A DNA stretch of 64,000 bases, from assembly GCA_944384995.1 (NCBI GenBank), contig CALWVN010000004.1:48993-112992 (forward strand), given 5' to 3'. Position 1 is the stretch's first letter, and the number at the start of each line of letters is the position of its first letter. This document shows positions 17,378 through 25,615 of the stretch, piece after piece. Origin of the DNA: an uncultured Clostridia bacterium. GTDB lineage: Bacteria > Bacillota > Clostridia > Oscillospirales > Acutalibacteraceae. The notes below the pieces were generated by a model that was given only the letters and a program-made list of their open reading frames with translations, was not told the DNA's origin and ran no database searches. Both the position numbers and the translations under genes were made by a program.

Positions 17378-18495
17378 TGCAATATCGGGATTTTGGAAAA
17401 ACAGGGGAACGTGTGTCTGTGCTGGGCTTCGGCTGTATGCGCCTGCCCGTGCGGGAGAATCGGCTGAAAAGCATCGACACGCCTGCGGCTGTCCGCCTTC
17501 TGCACGAAGGGATTGACGGCGGCATCAATTATTTTGACACCGCTTTTTTCTATCATCGCGGCAGAAGTGAATCGCTTGTGGGCAAGGCGCTGGAAGGCGG
17601 CAAGCGGCAGCAGGTGCTGCTTGCGACGAAATCGCCGTTCGGCGGGTTTAAATTCGGCTTTGAATTTGAAAAAACGCTGGAAACGCAGCTGCGCCGCTTA
17701 AAAACGGATTATATCGATATGTATCTGCTCCATGCGGTCAACCTGCGCTCCTGGCAGCAGTCCGCGCTGAAATTCGACTTGCTTACAAAGCTCGAAAAAG
17801 CGCGTGAACAGGGGAAGATCCGCTATATCGGCTTCTCGTTTCATGATAGCTTCGATGCGTTTATGACCGTGCTTGACGGCTACGCGCACTGGGATTTCTG
17901 CCAGATCCAATACAATTATTTCGACGTGGATTATCAGGCGGGCGAGCGCGGTCTTTGCGAAGCGGCAAAAAGGGGCTTGGGTGTGATTATTATGGAACCG
18001 CTGCGCGGCGGCAAGCTTGCTGCCGTGCCGGAAAATGTGCGTGCGGTACTGCCCGACGGCTCGCCCGTGCAGGCGGCGCTGGATTTTGTGTGGGACCGCC
18101 CTGAAACGAGCCTGCTGCTCAGCGGCATGAGCAATGAACAGCAGCTGCGCGATAACCTCCGCTTTGCACACGAAAGCCGACCGAACAAGCTGACACAAAT
18201 GGACAAAGCGAAATTCGCACAGGCGCGGGAGATCCTGCAAAGCGCCGCGCGCGTGAACTGCACGCGCTGTGAATATTGTCTGCCCTGCCCGAAGGGCGTG
18301 AAGATCCCCGAGGTGTTCGCGTTATATAATCGCAGCGTCATGGATGCGGACGGCGCGAAAAAAGCATACGGGAAGTTGAAGGGTGACGCGAGAAGCTGTG
18401 TGCAGTGCGGCAAATGCGAGACGAAATGCCCGCAGCAGCTGCCCATTCGCAGGCTGCTTGCCGAGGCGCATACGGCGCTCGGCGGCAAAGGGTAA
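17377..18495 (+). CDS. Aldo/keto reductase with C-terminal 4Fe-4S ferredoxin domain
   Basis: Cytoplasmic oxidoreductase of unknown substrate. Residues 1 to about 265 form the aldo/keto reductase barrel: G-F-G-C-M-R-L-P, the catalytic Asp/Tyr/Lys/His set from D-T-A-F-F-Y-H to the LLHAV strand, and a C-terminal G-M-S-N-E. The last 100 residues hold a Cys-rich module with CTRCEYCLPCPKG and CVQCGKCETKCP, as in many clostridial AKRs thought to couple to ferredoxin-like redox. It is coupled to tcdA by a one-base overlap. Confidence 0.88.
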   Translation: MQYRDFGKTGERVSVLGFGCMRLPVRENRLKSIDTPAAVRLLHEGIDGGINYFDTAFFYHRGRSESLVGKALEGGKRQQVLLATKSPFGGFKFGFEFEKTLETQLRRLKTDYIDMYLLHAVNLRSWQQSALKFDLLTKLEKAREQGKIRYIGFSFHDSFDAFMTVLDGYAHWDFCQIQYNYFDVDYQAGERGLCEAAKRGLGVIIMEPLRGGKLAAVPENVRAVLPDGSPVQAALDFVWDRPETSLLLSGMSNEQQLRDNLRFAHESRPNKLTQMDKAKFAQAREILQSAARVNCTRCEYCLPCPKGVKIPEVFALYNRSVMDADGAKKAYGKLKGDARSCVQCGKCETKCPQQLPIRRLLAEAHTALGGKG

Positions 18496-18506
18496 AGGAG
18501 GCACGC

Positions 18507-20588
18507 ATGGAAAATCGTTTGCAGCAGCGCCCCGATCCGGTCTTGCAAAACGAACCGTTTGCCATGCGAAATGCTCTTGTGACGGATGCATTTTGGCGTG
18601 AGAAAATGCGTCTTGTGTGCAATACGGTGCTGCCGCACCAGTGGAAGCTGTTGAACGATGCGGTGCCGGGGGCGGCAAAAAGCTACTGTATCCACAATTT
18701 CCGTGCCGCCGCCGAAGCGACTGTCCGCCGTAAAAACGGGCAGGAGGCTGCGCCGCATTACACGGATCGCGGCTTTGAAGTGCTGCCCGAAGATCCCGAT
18801 GCGCCGCTGCCCGACCGCTTTTACGGCTTCGTGTTTCAGGACAGCGACCTCTATAAGTGGCTCGAAGCGGTCGCCTATGCGCTGGCGGACGAACCCAACG
18901 AAGCGCTGGAGGCGCAGGCGGATGCGGCGATCGACCTTGTCTGCCAAGCACAACAGGCAGATGGGTATTTGGACACCTATTACATCTTGAACGGGCTTGA
19001 CGGCGCGTTCACAAATCTCAAGGATCACCACGAGCTGTATTGCTTTGGGCATCTTGCCGAAGCTGCTGTGGCGTATGCACAAGTGACAGGTAAAACGAAG
19101 CTGCTTGAAGCGACCTGCCGCTGGGCGGATCTTTTGGATGCGCGTTTTTCGGATTCTCCCGACGGCTGCCAAGGCTACCCCGGGCACCCGGAAACGGAAT
19201 TGGCGCTGTTCCGGCTGTTTGCGGCAACAGGCTGCGCGCGTTACCGTGATTTGGCGCTGCGCTTTTTAAACCGCCGCGGGCAGCGGCCGTATTATTTTGA
19301 CAAAGAACGCGGCTGTACGCCTGCCGCGCCTGAGGAACCGCGCTATATCTATTATCAGGCGCACCTGCCTGTGCGCGAACAGCACGAGGCGGTGGGACAC
19401 GCCGTGCGGGCGATGTACCTGTACTGCGGCATGGCGGACGCGGCGCGCCTGACGGGGGACGAGATGCTGTTGCGAGCCTGCCGTGCGCTTTTTGAGGACA
19501 TCACGACGCGCAAAATGTATGTGACGGGCGGCGTGGGCAGCACCGCCGACGGCGAAGCGTTCACCTTTGCCTACGACTTGCCGAACGATACCGCCTATGC
19601 CGAGACCTGTGCGGCGGCGGGGCTTTTGTTCTTTGCGCGCCGCATGCTGCAAATCGAACCGCGCGCCGCATACGCCGACGTGATGGAGCGCGTACTCTAC
19701 AATGGATTGCTTTCAGGAATGTCGGCGGACGGCAAGCGGTTCTTCTATGTAAATCCCTTAGAGGTCGATCCCGCCGCCTGCGCGGGCGATCCGCGCAAGC
19801 GCCATGTGCACCCTGCGCGGCAGGCGTGGTTCGGCTGCGCGTGCTGCCCGCCGAATCTGGCGCGCGTGATCGGCTCTGTGGGGCAGTATGCATGGACAAA
19901 GACACAGGACACGCTGTTTGTGCATCTGCACATCGGCGGCGAGGTGCTGCTGCAAACGCGAAGCGGAAAATCACAGGTTCTTATGAAATCTGAACTTCCA
20001 TGGAAAGGCAATTTTTCCGTGCACTTTCCGGACGGCTGCGGCGACATTTTTACGCTGGCGGTACGCATCCCCGCGTGGTGTGCGGGGCAATATACGGTAG
20101 AGGGCGCAGAAAACGCAAAACGGTGGGCGTGCGGCGGCTATTTGTATCTGCAAAAGGCATGGAATACGCAGGATGTCCTGCACTTTAACTTTGCTTTGCA
20201 TCCGCAGTTCGTGCGGGCGGACGCCCGCGTGCGGGAAAACATCGGCAAGGTCGCGCTTGTGCGCGGCCCGCTGGTCTATTGCATGGAGGAAGCGGATAAC
20301 GGGAAAGATTTGCATTTGTGTGCGCTGGATACCGCCGCCGAGGTCGATGTTTCGTGGGAGATACTTTTGCCGCATACGCGCGTACCGGTTCTGACAGCGT
20401 CCGGCTTCCGCATATATTACCCGGAAGCAGCCCCACCGTTGTATGCGTCCGCCGTACCGCCGAAGCGGGAAAAAGTGCGGTTCCGATTTATCCCGTACTA
20501 CCTGTGGGCGAACCGAACGGCGGGGGAGATGCAGGTTTGGACGCGCGCCGAGGGGGAGTCGGCCTTTGCGGGTGAAAAAAAGTGTTGA
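18507..20588 (+). CDS. Glycoside hydrolase family 127 (beta-L-arabinofuranosidase-like)
   Basis: Retaining enzyme that uses a zinc-bound Cys nucleophile, known for releasing beta-linked arabinofuranose from plant glycoproteins. The 693-residue protein keeps the active-site set of Bifidobacterium HypBA1: Glu350, Glu366-Thr-Cys368, and the C-A-C-C-P-P-N motif with Cys446 and Cys447, at nearly identical spacings. No signal peptide, so it acts on imported oligosaccharides. The ATG at 18507 follows AAAGGAGG; longer frames run into the upstream gene. The stop codon lies within the -35 box of the tRNA promoter. Confidence 0.9.
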   Translation: MENRLQQRPDPVLQNEPFAMRNALVTDAFWREKMRLVCNTVLPHQWKLLNDAVPGAAKSYCIHNFRAAAEATVRRKNGQEAAPHYTDRGFEVLPEDPDAPLPDRFYGFVFQDSDLYKWLEAVAYALADEPNEALEAQADAAIDLVCQAQQADGYLDTYYILNGLDGAFTNLKDHHELYCFGHLAEAAVAYAQVTGKTKLLEATCRWADLLDARFSDSPDGCQGYPGHPETELALFRLFAATGCARYRDLALRFLNRRGQRPYYFDKERGCTPAAPEEPRYIYYQAHLPVREQHEAVGHAVRAMYLYCGMADAARLTGDEMLLRACRALFEDITTRKMYVTGGVGSTADGEAFTFAYDLPNDTAYAETCAAAGLLFFARRMLQIEPRAAYADVMERVLYNGLLSGMSADGKRFFYVNPLEVDPAACAGDPRKRHVHPARQAWFGCACCPPNLARVIGSVGQYAWTKTQDTLFVHLHIGGEVLLQTRSGKSQVLMKSELPWKGNFSVHFPDGCGDIFTLAVRIPAWCAGQYTVEGAENAKRWACGGYLYLQKAWNTQDVLHFNFALHPQFVRADARVRENIGKVALVRGPLVYCMEEADNGKDLHLCALDTAAEVDVSWEILLPHTRVPVLTASGFRIYYPEAAPPLYASAVPPKREKVRFRFIPYYLWANRTAGEMQVWTRAEGESAFAGEKKC

Positions 20589-20613
20589 CAAGCCGTTCCC
20601 TTTATATTATAAT
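20585..20613 (+). promoter_or_regulatory. Promoter of the tRNA-Met/tRNA-Glu operon
   Basis: TTGACA, a 17-base spacer and TATAAT: perfect consensus. The TGA of TTGACA (20586-20588) is also the stop codon of the GH127 gene. Confidence 0.88.
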
Positions 20614-20642
20614 AACAAAGCCGCCGAAAAGGCGGTAAGTTT

Positions 20643-20719
20643 GGCGGCATAGCTTAGTTGGCTAGAGCGTCCGGTTCATACCCGGAAGGTCACAGGTTCA
20701 AGTCCCGTTGCCGCTACCA
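20643..20719 (+). tRNA. tRNA-Met (anticodon CAT)
   Basis: Cloverleaf with acceptor GGCGGCA/TGCCGCT, anticodon stem TCCGG/CCGGA around loop TTCATAC, T-loop TTCAAGT and encoded ACCA end. It lacks the three GC pairs of initiator anticodon stems, so it is elongator Met, or possibly lysidine-modified Ile2. Confidence 0.93.
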
Positions 20720-20753
20720 AACCGCGGCGGCATTTTCGTGCCGCCGCGCATAC

Positions 20754-20828
20754 GGCCCGGTGGTCAAGCGGTTAAGACACCGCCCTTTCACGGCGGTAAC
20801 ACGAGTTCGATTCTCGTCCGGGTCACCA
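20754..20828 (+). tRNA. tRNA-Glu (anticodon TTC)
   Basis: Acceptor GGCCCGG/CCGGGTC, anticodon stem CCGCC/GGCGG around loop CTTTCAC, T-loop TTCGATT and encoded ACCA. Cotranscribed with tRNA-Met, 34 bases upstream. Confidence 0.95.
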
Positions 20829-20829
20829 A

Positions 20830-20866
20830 AAACAGCGCACAGTCAAAAACTGTGCGCTGTTTGCTT
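20830..20866 (+). terminator. Terminator of the tRNA operon
   Basis: A 14-bp stem AAACAGCGCACAGT and complement with loop CAAAA, then GCTTTG, directly after tRNA-Glu. Confidence 0.85.
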
Positions 20867-20889
20867 TGTATGCTTTATCCAAAATCAAA

Positions 20890-20916
20890 CCCCCGCACGC
20901 GGACAGCGTACGGGGG
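20890..20916 (-). terminator. Terminator of the zinc-ribbon gene
   Basis: An 11-bp stem CCCCCGCACGC with GCGTACGGGGG (one wobble) and loop GGACA. It is followed on the minus strand by TTTGATTTT, 19 bases after the stop of the zinc-ribbon gene. Confidence 0.75.
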
Positions 20917-20934
20917 CGAATTTACAGTCGCGGG

Positions 20935-21216
20935 TTATGCCTGCTGCTCCTTGAGCTTTGCAAAGCACTCGCTGCAATACACCGGACGGTCGTCACGGGG
21001 CTGGAAGGGCACCTTCGCCTCGCCGCCGCACGCCGCGCACGTCGCGGTGAACATTTCCCGTTCTCCCCTTGCCGCGTTCTTTCTCGCGTCCCGGCACGCC
21101 TTGCAGCGCTGGGGCTCGTTCACAAAGCCTTTCTCCGCGTAGAACTCCTGCTCGCCGGCGGTGAAAACGAACTCGTTCCCGCATTCTTTGCAAACAATGG
21201 TCTTGTCTTCGTACAT
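20935..21216 (-). CDS. Zinc-ribbon domain protein
   Basis: A 93-residue protein with paired Cys motifs: CKECG near residue 9 and CKACRDARK near 38 form a first zinc ribbon, and CAACGGEAKVPF with CSECF a second one at about 60-84. This is the small zinc-ribbon protein common in Clostridia, usually of unknown role, perhaps nucleic-acid or protein binding. It stands alone between a tRNA operon and a sigma factor gene. Confidence 0.82.
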   Translation of the reverse strand: MYEDKTIVCKECGNEFVFTAGEQEFYAEKGFVNEPQRCKACRDARKNAARGEREMFTATCAACGGEAKVPFQPRDDRPVYCSECFAKLKEQQA

Positions 21217-21329
21217 GTTGCTACCTCGCTTGATAAAAATTTTTACTTACCCCAAGCGGACTTGCACCGCCGCATAGTGTCAATGCTCTCCTTGCCGAGA
21301 AAGGGCATATTGTTGGATAAATGCCGCGG

Positions 21330-21890
21330 CTACCCCCGCAGCTTGTGCCGAACCCTTTGAAGCGCATTGTCAACGGATTTGGGCGTGGTGCCGGTTTTTT
21401 CTGCAATTTCCTTGTAGGAAAAACCGTTGAGAAACAGACGAAGCACGGTTTGCTCGGCAGGCGACAGACGCGTGGAAACGCTGTGCAGCAGCTTTTCGCA
21501 CTCGTCGCGCAGCAGCTGCTGTTCTTCGGGACTTTGCGCCGCGTCGGGAAGAAAGCGGTCGTCGAACGGGACGAACTGCGCCGTCTGCGCGCCGCCGGTG
21601 CTTTTGCGCAAAGCGGAGACGATGCGGTTGTTCACACAAACGGACGCATACGTCCGAAAGGAAGCACCGCCGTCTTCCGAAAAGGTGCGCACCGCCGCAA
21701 GCAGCCCTAACATCCCTTCCTGAAACAGGTCGTCGCCGTCAAGCAAAAGGCTTTTGTATTTTGCCGCAAGGCCTCGTACAAGGGGCATCATCTCCGCCGC
21801 AAGGCGGGAAAGCGCCGCTTCATCCCCCTGCTGCGCAGCCAAAGCCAGCGCCGAAAGGCAGTCGGAGGACTTGTCCGAAGCTTTTGCCAA
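21330..21890 (-). CDS. RNA polymerase sigma factor, sigma-70 family (SigH-like size)
   Basis: Directs RNA polymerase to a special promoter class. Region 2 is seen as D-L-F-Q-E-G-M-L-G-L-L-A-A-V, with SFRTYASVCVNNRI for core and -10 binding. Region 4 is L-S-P-A-E-Q-T-V-L-R-L-F and Y-K-E-I-A-E-K-T-G-T-T-P-K-S-V-D-N, a helix-turn-helix. The 186-residue form from the TTG at 21890 is preferred because GAGGTGA lies five bases upstream; a TTG at 21926 has no ribosome site. Length and motifs resemble sporulation sigma-H type factors rather than ECF, but assignment is uncertain. Confidence 0.82.
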   Translation of the reverse strand: MAKASDKSSDCLSALALAAQQGDEAALSRLAAEMMPLVRGLAAKYKSLLLDGDDLFQEGMLGLLAAVRTFSEDGGASFRTYASVCVNNRIVSALRKSTGGAQTAQFVPFDDRFLPDAAQSPEEQQLLRDECEKLLHSVSTRLSPAEQTVLRLFLNGFSYKEIAEKTGTTPKSVDNALQRVRHKLRG

Positions 21891-21926
21891 GCACGTCACC
21901 TCGCAGGCGCAAAATACAAATTCCAA

Positions 21927-21941
21927 TGAACCGTTGGTTCA
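21927..21941 (-). promoter_or_regulatory. Palindrome in the sigma factor leader
   Basis: TGAACC-GTT-GGTTCA is an exact interrupted palindrome placed just after the predicted transcription start and before the ribosome site of the sigma gene. Candidate operator or short leader hairpin. Confidence 0.4.
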
Positions 21942-21955
21942 ATCGTACAAATTAG

Positions 21956-21983
21956 ATTGTACCATAATTACAGATTTTGTCAA
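21956..21983 (-). promoter_or_regulatory. Promoter of the sigma factor gene
   Basis: TTGACA, a 16-base spacer and TACAAT on the minus strand, about 65 bases before the TTG start. Confidence 0.7.
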
Positions 21984-22034
21984 CTAAAATTTTGTATAAT
22001 GTGCATAGGCGACAGAATCTGTCAAAATACAGCG

Positions 22035-22139
22035 TCAATATACGCCGAAGAGCGACAAAAGCACCGTGAGCGTACCGCTTGCCATGAGCACGACGAGCAG
22101 TACGCAAATCACACGGATCGCGGTTTTTCGATTAAACAT
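22035..22139 (-). CDS. 34-residue membrane microprotein, Prli42-like
   Basis: A very short gene starting at an ATG six bases after the GGGTGA ribosome site. The TGA in that site is the stop codon of pgcA, so the two are translationally coupled. The product has a basic N terminus (MFNRKTAIR), one membrane helix (VICVLLVVLMASGTLTVLL) and a short hydrophobic tail. Length and layout match Prli42, the stressosome-anchoring miniprotein of Firmicutes, but similarity over 34 residues cannot prove it. No stressosome genes are in the window. Confidence 0.6.
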   Translation of the reverse strand: MFNRKTAIRVICVLLVVLMASGTLTVLLSLFGVY

Positions 22140-22145
22140 AAACGG

Positions 22146-23870
22146 TCACCCTTTTATGCCGAGCAGTGCTTCCATAGCTTCCCCGATCGTCTGCGCCTTT
22201 TCTTCGGCGGCCTCTTCGGACTCGGCGACAGCCGTGATATAGACCTTGATTTTCGGCTCTGTGCCGGACGGGCGCACGATCACGCCGTCTGAGCCGTCGA
22301 GCCGATAGCTTAATACATTGGAGCGCGGCAGTTCGATGGCAGTCTGCGCGCCGTTCTCGGTATCGGTGGTCAGGCGGGTCTGATAATCGGAAATTCTGTG
22401 CACCGTTTCCCCGGCGATCACCTTCGGCGGGTTTTGCCGCAGGGTTTCCATCATATTGCGCATGGTCTCCATGCCCGCCGCGCCCTCAAAGCCGAAGTTG
22501 AGCACGGTGTTGCAATACATTCCGTAGCGCCGATAAAGGCTCTGCATAAAGTCATACAGACTCATGCCCTTCGCCTTGTAGTACGCCGCCATTTCGCAGA
22601 TGAGCATTGAGGCGACCACCGCGTCCTTGTCGCGCGCATGCGTGCCGCGCAGATAGCCGTAGGATTCCTCCATGCCGAGCACGAAGCGATCTGCTTCGCC
22701 TGCCGCTTCGAGCTTCGTGACAAGCTCGCCGATATACTTAAAGCCTGTGAGCAGATCGGCGGTTTCGGCGCCGTAATGTGCGGCGATCTGCGCGATCAGG
22801 CGCGAGGTCACGATGGTTTTCACGACGATCGGCTTTTCGGGCAGCTTCCCTTGCTCTTGCAGCGCGGAAAGGACGTATTCGGTCAGCATAGCGCCGACCT
22901 CGTTGCCCGTCATCAGCTTGTATTCGTCCCCGTCGCGCACCGCGATACCCACACGGTCGCAGTCGGGGTCGGTCGCCAAAAGCAGATCTGCCTTTTTCGT
23001 TTCGGAAAGCGCAATGGCGCATTCAAATGCCTGCCGGATCTCCGGGTTCGGGTACGGGCAGGTTGGGAAATTCCCGTCAGGATATTCCTGCTCGGGCACA
23101 ACGGTCACATCACGGATTCCGATACGCTTGAGGATCTCGCGCACGGGCTTGTTGCCGGTGCCGTTTAAGGGCGTATAAATAACGGAAAGATCCGTATTCG
23201 CCGCCGCGTCGGGATTGACCTGCGCACGAAGCACCGCTTCGTAAAAGCCCTCGAATATCTCTTGCCCGATGTAGGAGATCATCCCCTTTTCGAGCGCCTC
23301 GTCAAAGTCCATGGTCTTTACGCCGTCAAATATATCGACCTTTTGAATAAAGCCGTAGGTCTTTGCCGCCGCCTCGTCGGTCATCTGATAGCCGTTGGGG
23401 TCGTAGCACTTGTAGCCATTATACTTCGAGGGGTTGTGGCTCGCGGTGAGAATGATCCCGGAGCTGCAGTGCAAGGTGCGCACCGCGTAGGAAAGCATGG
23501 GCGTGGGGACGAGCTCAGGGTAAAGGTAGACCTTTACGCCGTTTGCCGCAAGCACGCACGCCGCCGAACGTGCAAACACATCGGATTTGATGCGCGAATC
23601 GTAGGCAATGGCGATGGTGGGTTCTTCGAAATCTGCGTTGAGATAGTCCGCAAGCCCCTGCGTCGCCTGGTTGACGGTATAGACGTTCATACGGTTCGTG
23701 CCCGCGCCGATCACGCCGCGAAGCCCCGCCGTGCCGAATTCGAGATTTTTGTAGAAACGGTCGAGGATCTCCTCTTCGTTTCCCTTGACCGCTTCCAGTT
23801 CCGGCAGCAGATCCTTGTCCGCCGTCGCCTTTTCACACCAAAGGTCGTAAAGCGCATGGATATCGTTCAT
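22146..23870 (-). CDS. pgcA: Phosphoglucomutase/phosphomannomutase (phospho-sugar mutase)
   Basis: Interconverts glucose-6-P and glucose-1-P, feeding UDP-glucose and surface glycans (galE lies in the same window). The 574-residue protein has the N-terminal E-F-G-T-A-G-L-R-G, the phosphoserine loop TASHNPSKYNG (about residues 142-152), the metal-binding D-P-D-C-D-R, the sugar-binding G-M-E-E-S-Y-G and the phosphate-binding RPSGTEPK motif. ATG start. Cotranscribed with the microprotein. Confidence 0.95.
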   Translation of the reverse strand: MNDIHALYDLWCEKATADKDLLPELEAVKGNEEEILDRFYKNLEFGTAGLRGVIGAGTNRMNVYTVNQATQGLADYLNADFEEPTIAIAYDSRIKSDVFARSAACVLAANGVKVYLYPELVPTPMLSYAVRTLHCSSGIILTASHNPSKYNGYKCYDPNGYQMTDEAAAKTYGFIQKVDIFDGVKTMDFDEALEKGMISYIGQEIFEGFYEAVLRAQVNPDAAANTDLSVIYTPLNGTGNKPVREILKRIGIRDVTVVPEQEYPDGNFPTCPYPNPEIRQAFECAIALSETKKADLLLATDPDCDRVGIAVRDGDEYKLMTGNEVGAMLTEYVLSALQEQGKLPEKPIVVKTIVTSRLIAQIAAHYGAETADLLTGFKYIGELVTKLEAAGEADRFVLGMEESYGYLRGTHARDKDAVVASMLICEMAAYYKAKGMSLYDFMQSLYRRYGMYCNTVLNFGFEGAAGMETMRNMMETLRQNPPKVIAGETVHRISDYQTRLTTDTENGAQTAIELPRSNVLSYRLDGSDGVIVRPSGTEPKIKVYITAVAESEEAAEEKAQTIGEAMEALLGIKG

Positions 23871-23905
23871 GGAAAAGCCTCCTAAAACTTTCCGATATTG
23901 ATTTC

Positions 23906-23934
23906 AGTATACTATATTTCCCAAAAGAACGCAA
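23906..23934 (-). promoter_or_regulatory. Promoter of pgcA
   Basis: TTGCGT, a 17-base spacer and TATACT on the minus strand, 36 bases upstream of the pgcA ATG. Confidence 0.6.
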
Positions 23935-23966
23935 ATAAAATCTGTCGAAAGGGCTTGGGGGATTCG

Positions 23967-23995
23967 TTGCACAGTTCGGCAAAATATGCTATGAT
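23967..23995 (+). promoter_or_regulatory. Promoter of the yifB/comM gene
   Basis: TTGCAC, a 17-base spacer ending in TGC, and TATGAT on the plus strand, 33 bases before the TTG start at 24029. Divergent from the pgcA promoter. Confidence 0.6.
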
Positions 23996-24028
23996 AATTT
24001 TGAAAAGATACAAGAGGGGGCGGCTGTT

Positions 24029-25558
24029 TTGTTCGCAAGTGTCAACAGCGTCGGGCTGTTTGGGTTGGAGGCATACATCGTGGCGGTGGAAGCGGATCTT
24101 TCCGCCGGCTTACCGCGCTTTGATATGGTGGGGCTTCCGGACGCGGCGGTTAGTGAGAGCCGCGAGCGCGTGCGCGCCGCCATCCACAACAGCGGTTTGG
24201 AGTTTCCCGTTTCGCGCATCACCATCAACCTCGCGCCGGCGGACATTCGCAAGGAGGGCCCCGTTTACGACCTGCCCGTACTCATCGCCCTGCTCAAGGC
24301 GACAGGGCAGCTTTCCTGCGATACGGACTCGCGCGCCTTTGTCGGCGAGCTTTCATTAAACGGCGAGGTGCGGCACATCAACGGCGTGCTGCCGATGGTG
24401 ATTGAGGCGCGCCGCGCGGGGCTTCGGGAGATCTACATTCCGCACGCAAACCTTGCCGAAGGCGCGGTGGTCGAGGGGATCGCGGTGTACCCCGTTAAGG
24501 CTGTGTCCGAGCTGCTTCGGCACTTGCGCGGGGAAGAATCCATCGAGCCCGTGACCGCCAAGGACTACACGGAATATACCCTCCCGCCCGACCTGCCCGA
24601 TTTCGCGGACGTCAAAGGGCAGCACGAGGCGAAGCGGGCGCTGGAGGTCGCTGCCGCAGGCGGGCATAATGTGATGATGATCGGCCCGCCGGGTTCGGGC
24701 AAAAGCATGCTTGCCAAGCGAATTCCGTCGATTTTACCCGACATGACCTTTGAAGAGGCGCTGGAGACGACGAATATCTATTCCGTGGCGGGCGTGCTGC
24801 CGCGGGATGTTTCCTTAATGAAAGCGCGCCCGTTCCGCGCGCCGCACCATACCGTTTCGCCCGCCGGCCTTTCGGGCGGCGGCACCGTGCCGCATCCGGG
24901 CGAGATCTCCTTAGCGCACAACGGCGTGCTGTTTTTAGACGAACTGCCCGAGTTTTCACGCACGGCGATGGAGATCATGCGCCAGCCCATTGAGGACGGC
25001 AAGATCACGATCGCGCGCGTGGCGGCGACATTTTCCTACCCCTGCTCGGTGATGCTGGTGTGTGCCATGAACCCGTGCCCCTGCGGGTTTTACGGGCACC
25101 CCACGCGCAAATGCACCTGCCCCGCCGGTACGCCGCAGCGCTATCTTTCGCGCGTGTCAGGGCCGCTGTTGGATCGGCTCGATATCCACATTGAAGTGCC
25201 GCCCGTGGACTTCGACGACCTTTCCAAAACGGCGGAAGAAGAGCCCTCCGCTGCGATCAAAGCACGCGTAGACAAGGCGCGCACAGTTCAGCGCGAGCGC
25301 TTTGCCGGGACGGGGATTTCCTGCAACGCTAAAATGGACGCCGCCATGACGCGTAAATTCTGTGCACCTACGCCTGCGGCGGCAGAACTTTTAAAGCAGG
25401 TGTTTGAACGTCTCGGCCTTTCGGCGCGGGCGTATGATAAGATTTTGCGTGTCGCACGCACCATCGCAGACCTTGCGGGGGATGAACAGGTAGATGTCCC
25501 GCATGTTGCCGAAGCGGTGCAGTACCGCAGCCTTGACCGTAAATTCTGGAAAGCTTAA
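24029..25558 (+). CDS. comM: YifB/ComM family Mg-chelatase-like AAA ATPase
   Basis: Hexameric ATPase; ComM homologues act as branch-migration helicases during natural transformation. The 509 residues comprise an N-terminal ChlI-like domain (V-G-L-P-D-A-A-V-S-E-S-R-E-R-V near 33), the AAA core with Walker A GPPGSGKSMLAKR (about 222) and Walker B LFLDELPEF, a CMNPCPCG zinc-like Cys loop and the C-terminal helical lid. The TTG start follows AAGAGGGGGCGG. Monocistronic, ended by the hairpin at 25571. Confidence 0.92.
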   Translation: MFASVNSVGLFGLEAYIVAVEADLSAGLPRFDMVGLPDAAVSESRERVRAAIHNSGLEFPVSRITINLAPADIRKEGPVYDLPVLIALLKATGQLSCDTDSRAFVGELSLNGEVRHINGVLPMVIEARRAGLREIYIPHANLAEGAVVEGIAVYPVKAVSELLRHLRGEESIEPVTAKDYTEYTLPPDLPDFADVKGQHEAKRALEVAAAGGHNVMMIGPPGSGKSMLAKRIPSILPDMTFEEALETTNIYSVAGVLPRDVSLMKARPFRAPHHTVSPAGLSGGGTVPHPGEISLAHNGVLFLDELPEFSRTAMEIMRQPIEDGKITIARVAATFSYPCSVMLVCAMNPCPCGFYGHPTRKCTCPAGTPQRYLSRVSGPLLDRLDIHIEVPPVDFDDLSKTAEEEPSAAIKARVDKARTVQRERFAGTGISCNAKMDAAMTRKFCAPTPAAAELLKQVFERLGLSARAYDKILRVARTIADLAGDEQVDVPHVAEAVQYRSLDRKFWKA

Positions 25559-25570
25559 CGTATACAAGTA

Positions 25571-25607
25571 CAGCCCCGCACGCCGTTCTGCGTGCGGGGC
25601 TGCGTTT
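25571..25607 (+). terminator. Terminator after the yifB/comM gene
   Basis: A 13-bp perfect stem CAGCCCCGCACGC and complement, loop CGTTCT, then CGTTTTTG. Confidence 0.9.
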
Positions 25608-25615
25608 TTGGGCTT

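Noticed and set aside
17934-19187. 417-codon minus-strand frame across the aldo/keto reductase and GH127 genes
   Set aside because: Crosses two genes with clear active-site motifs on the other strand; no ribosome site and no recognisable domain.
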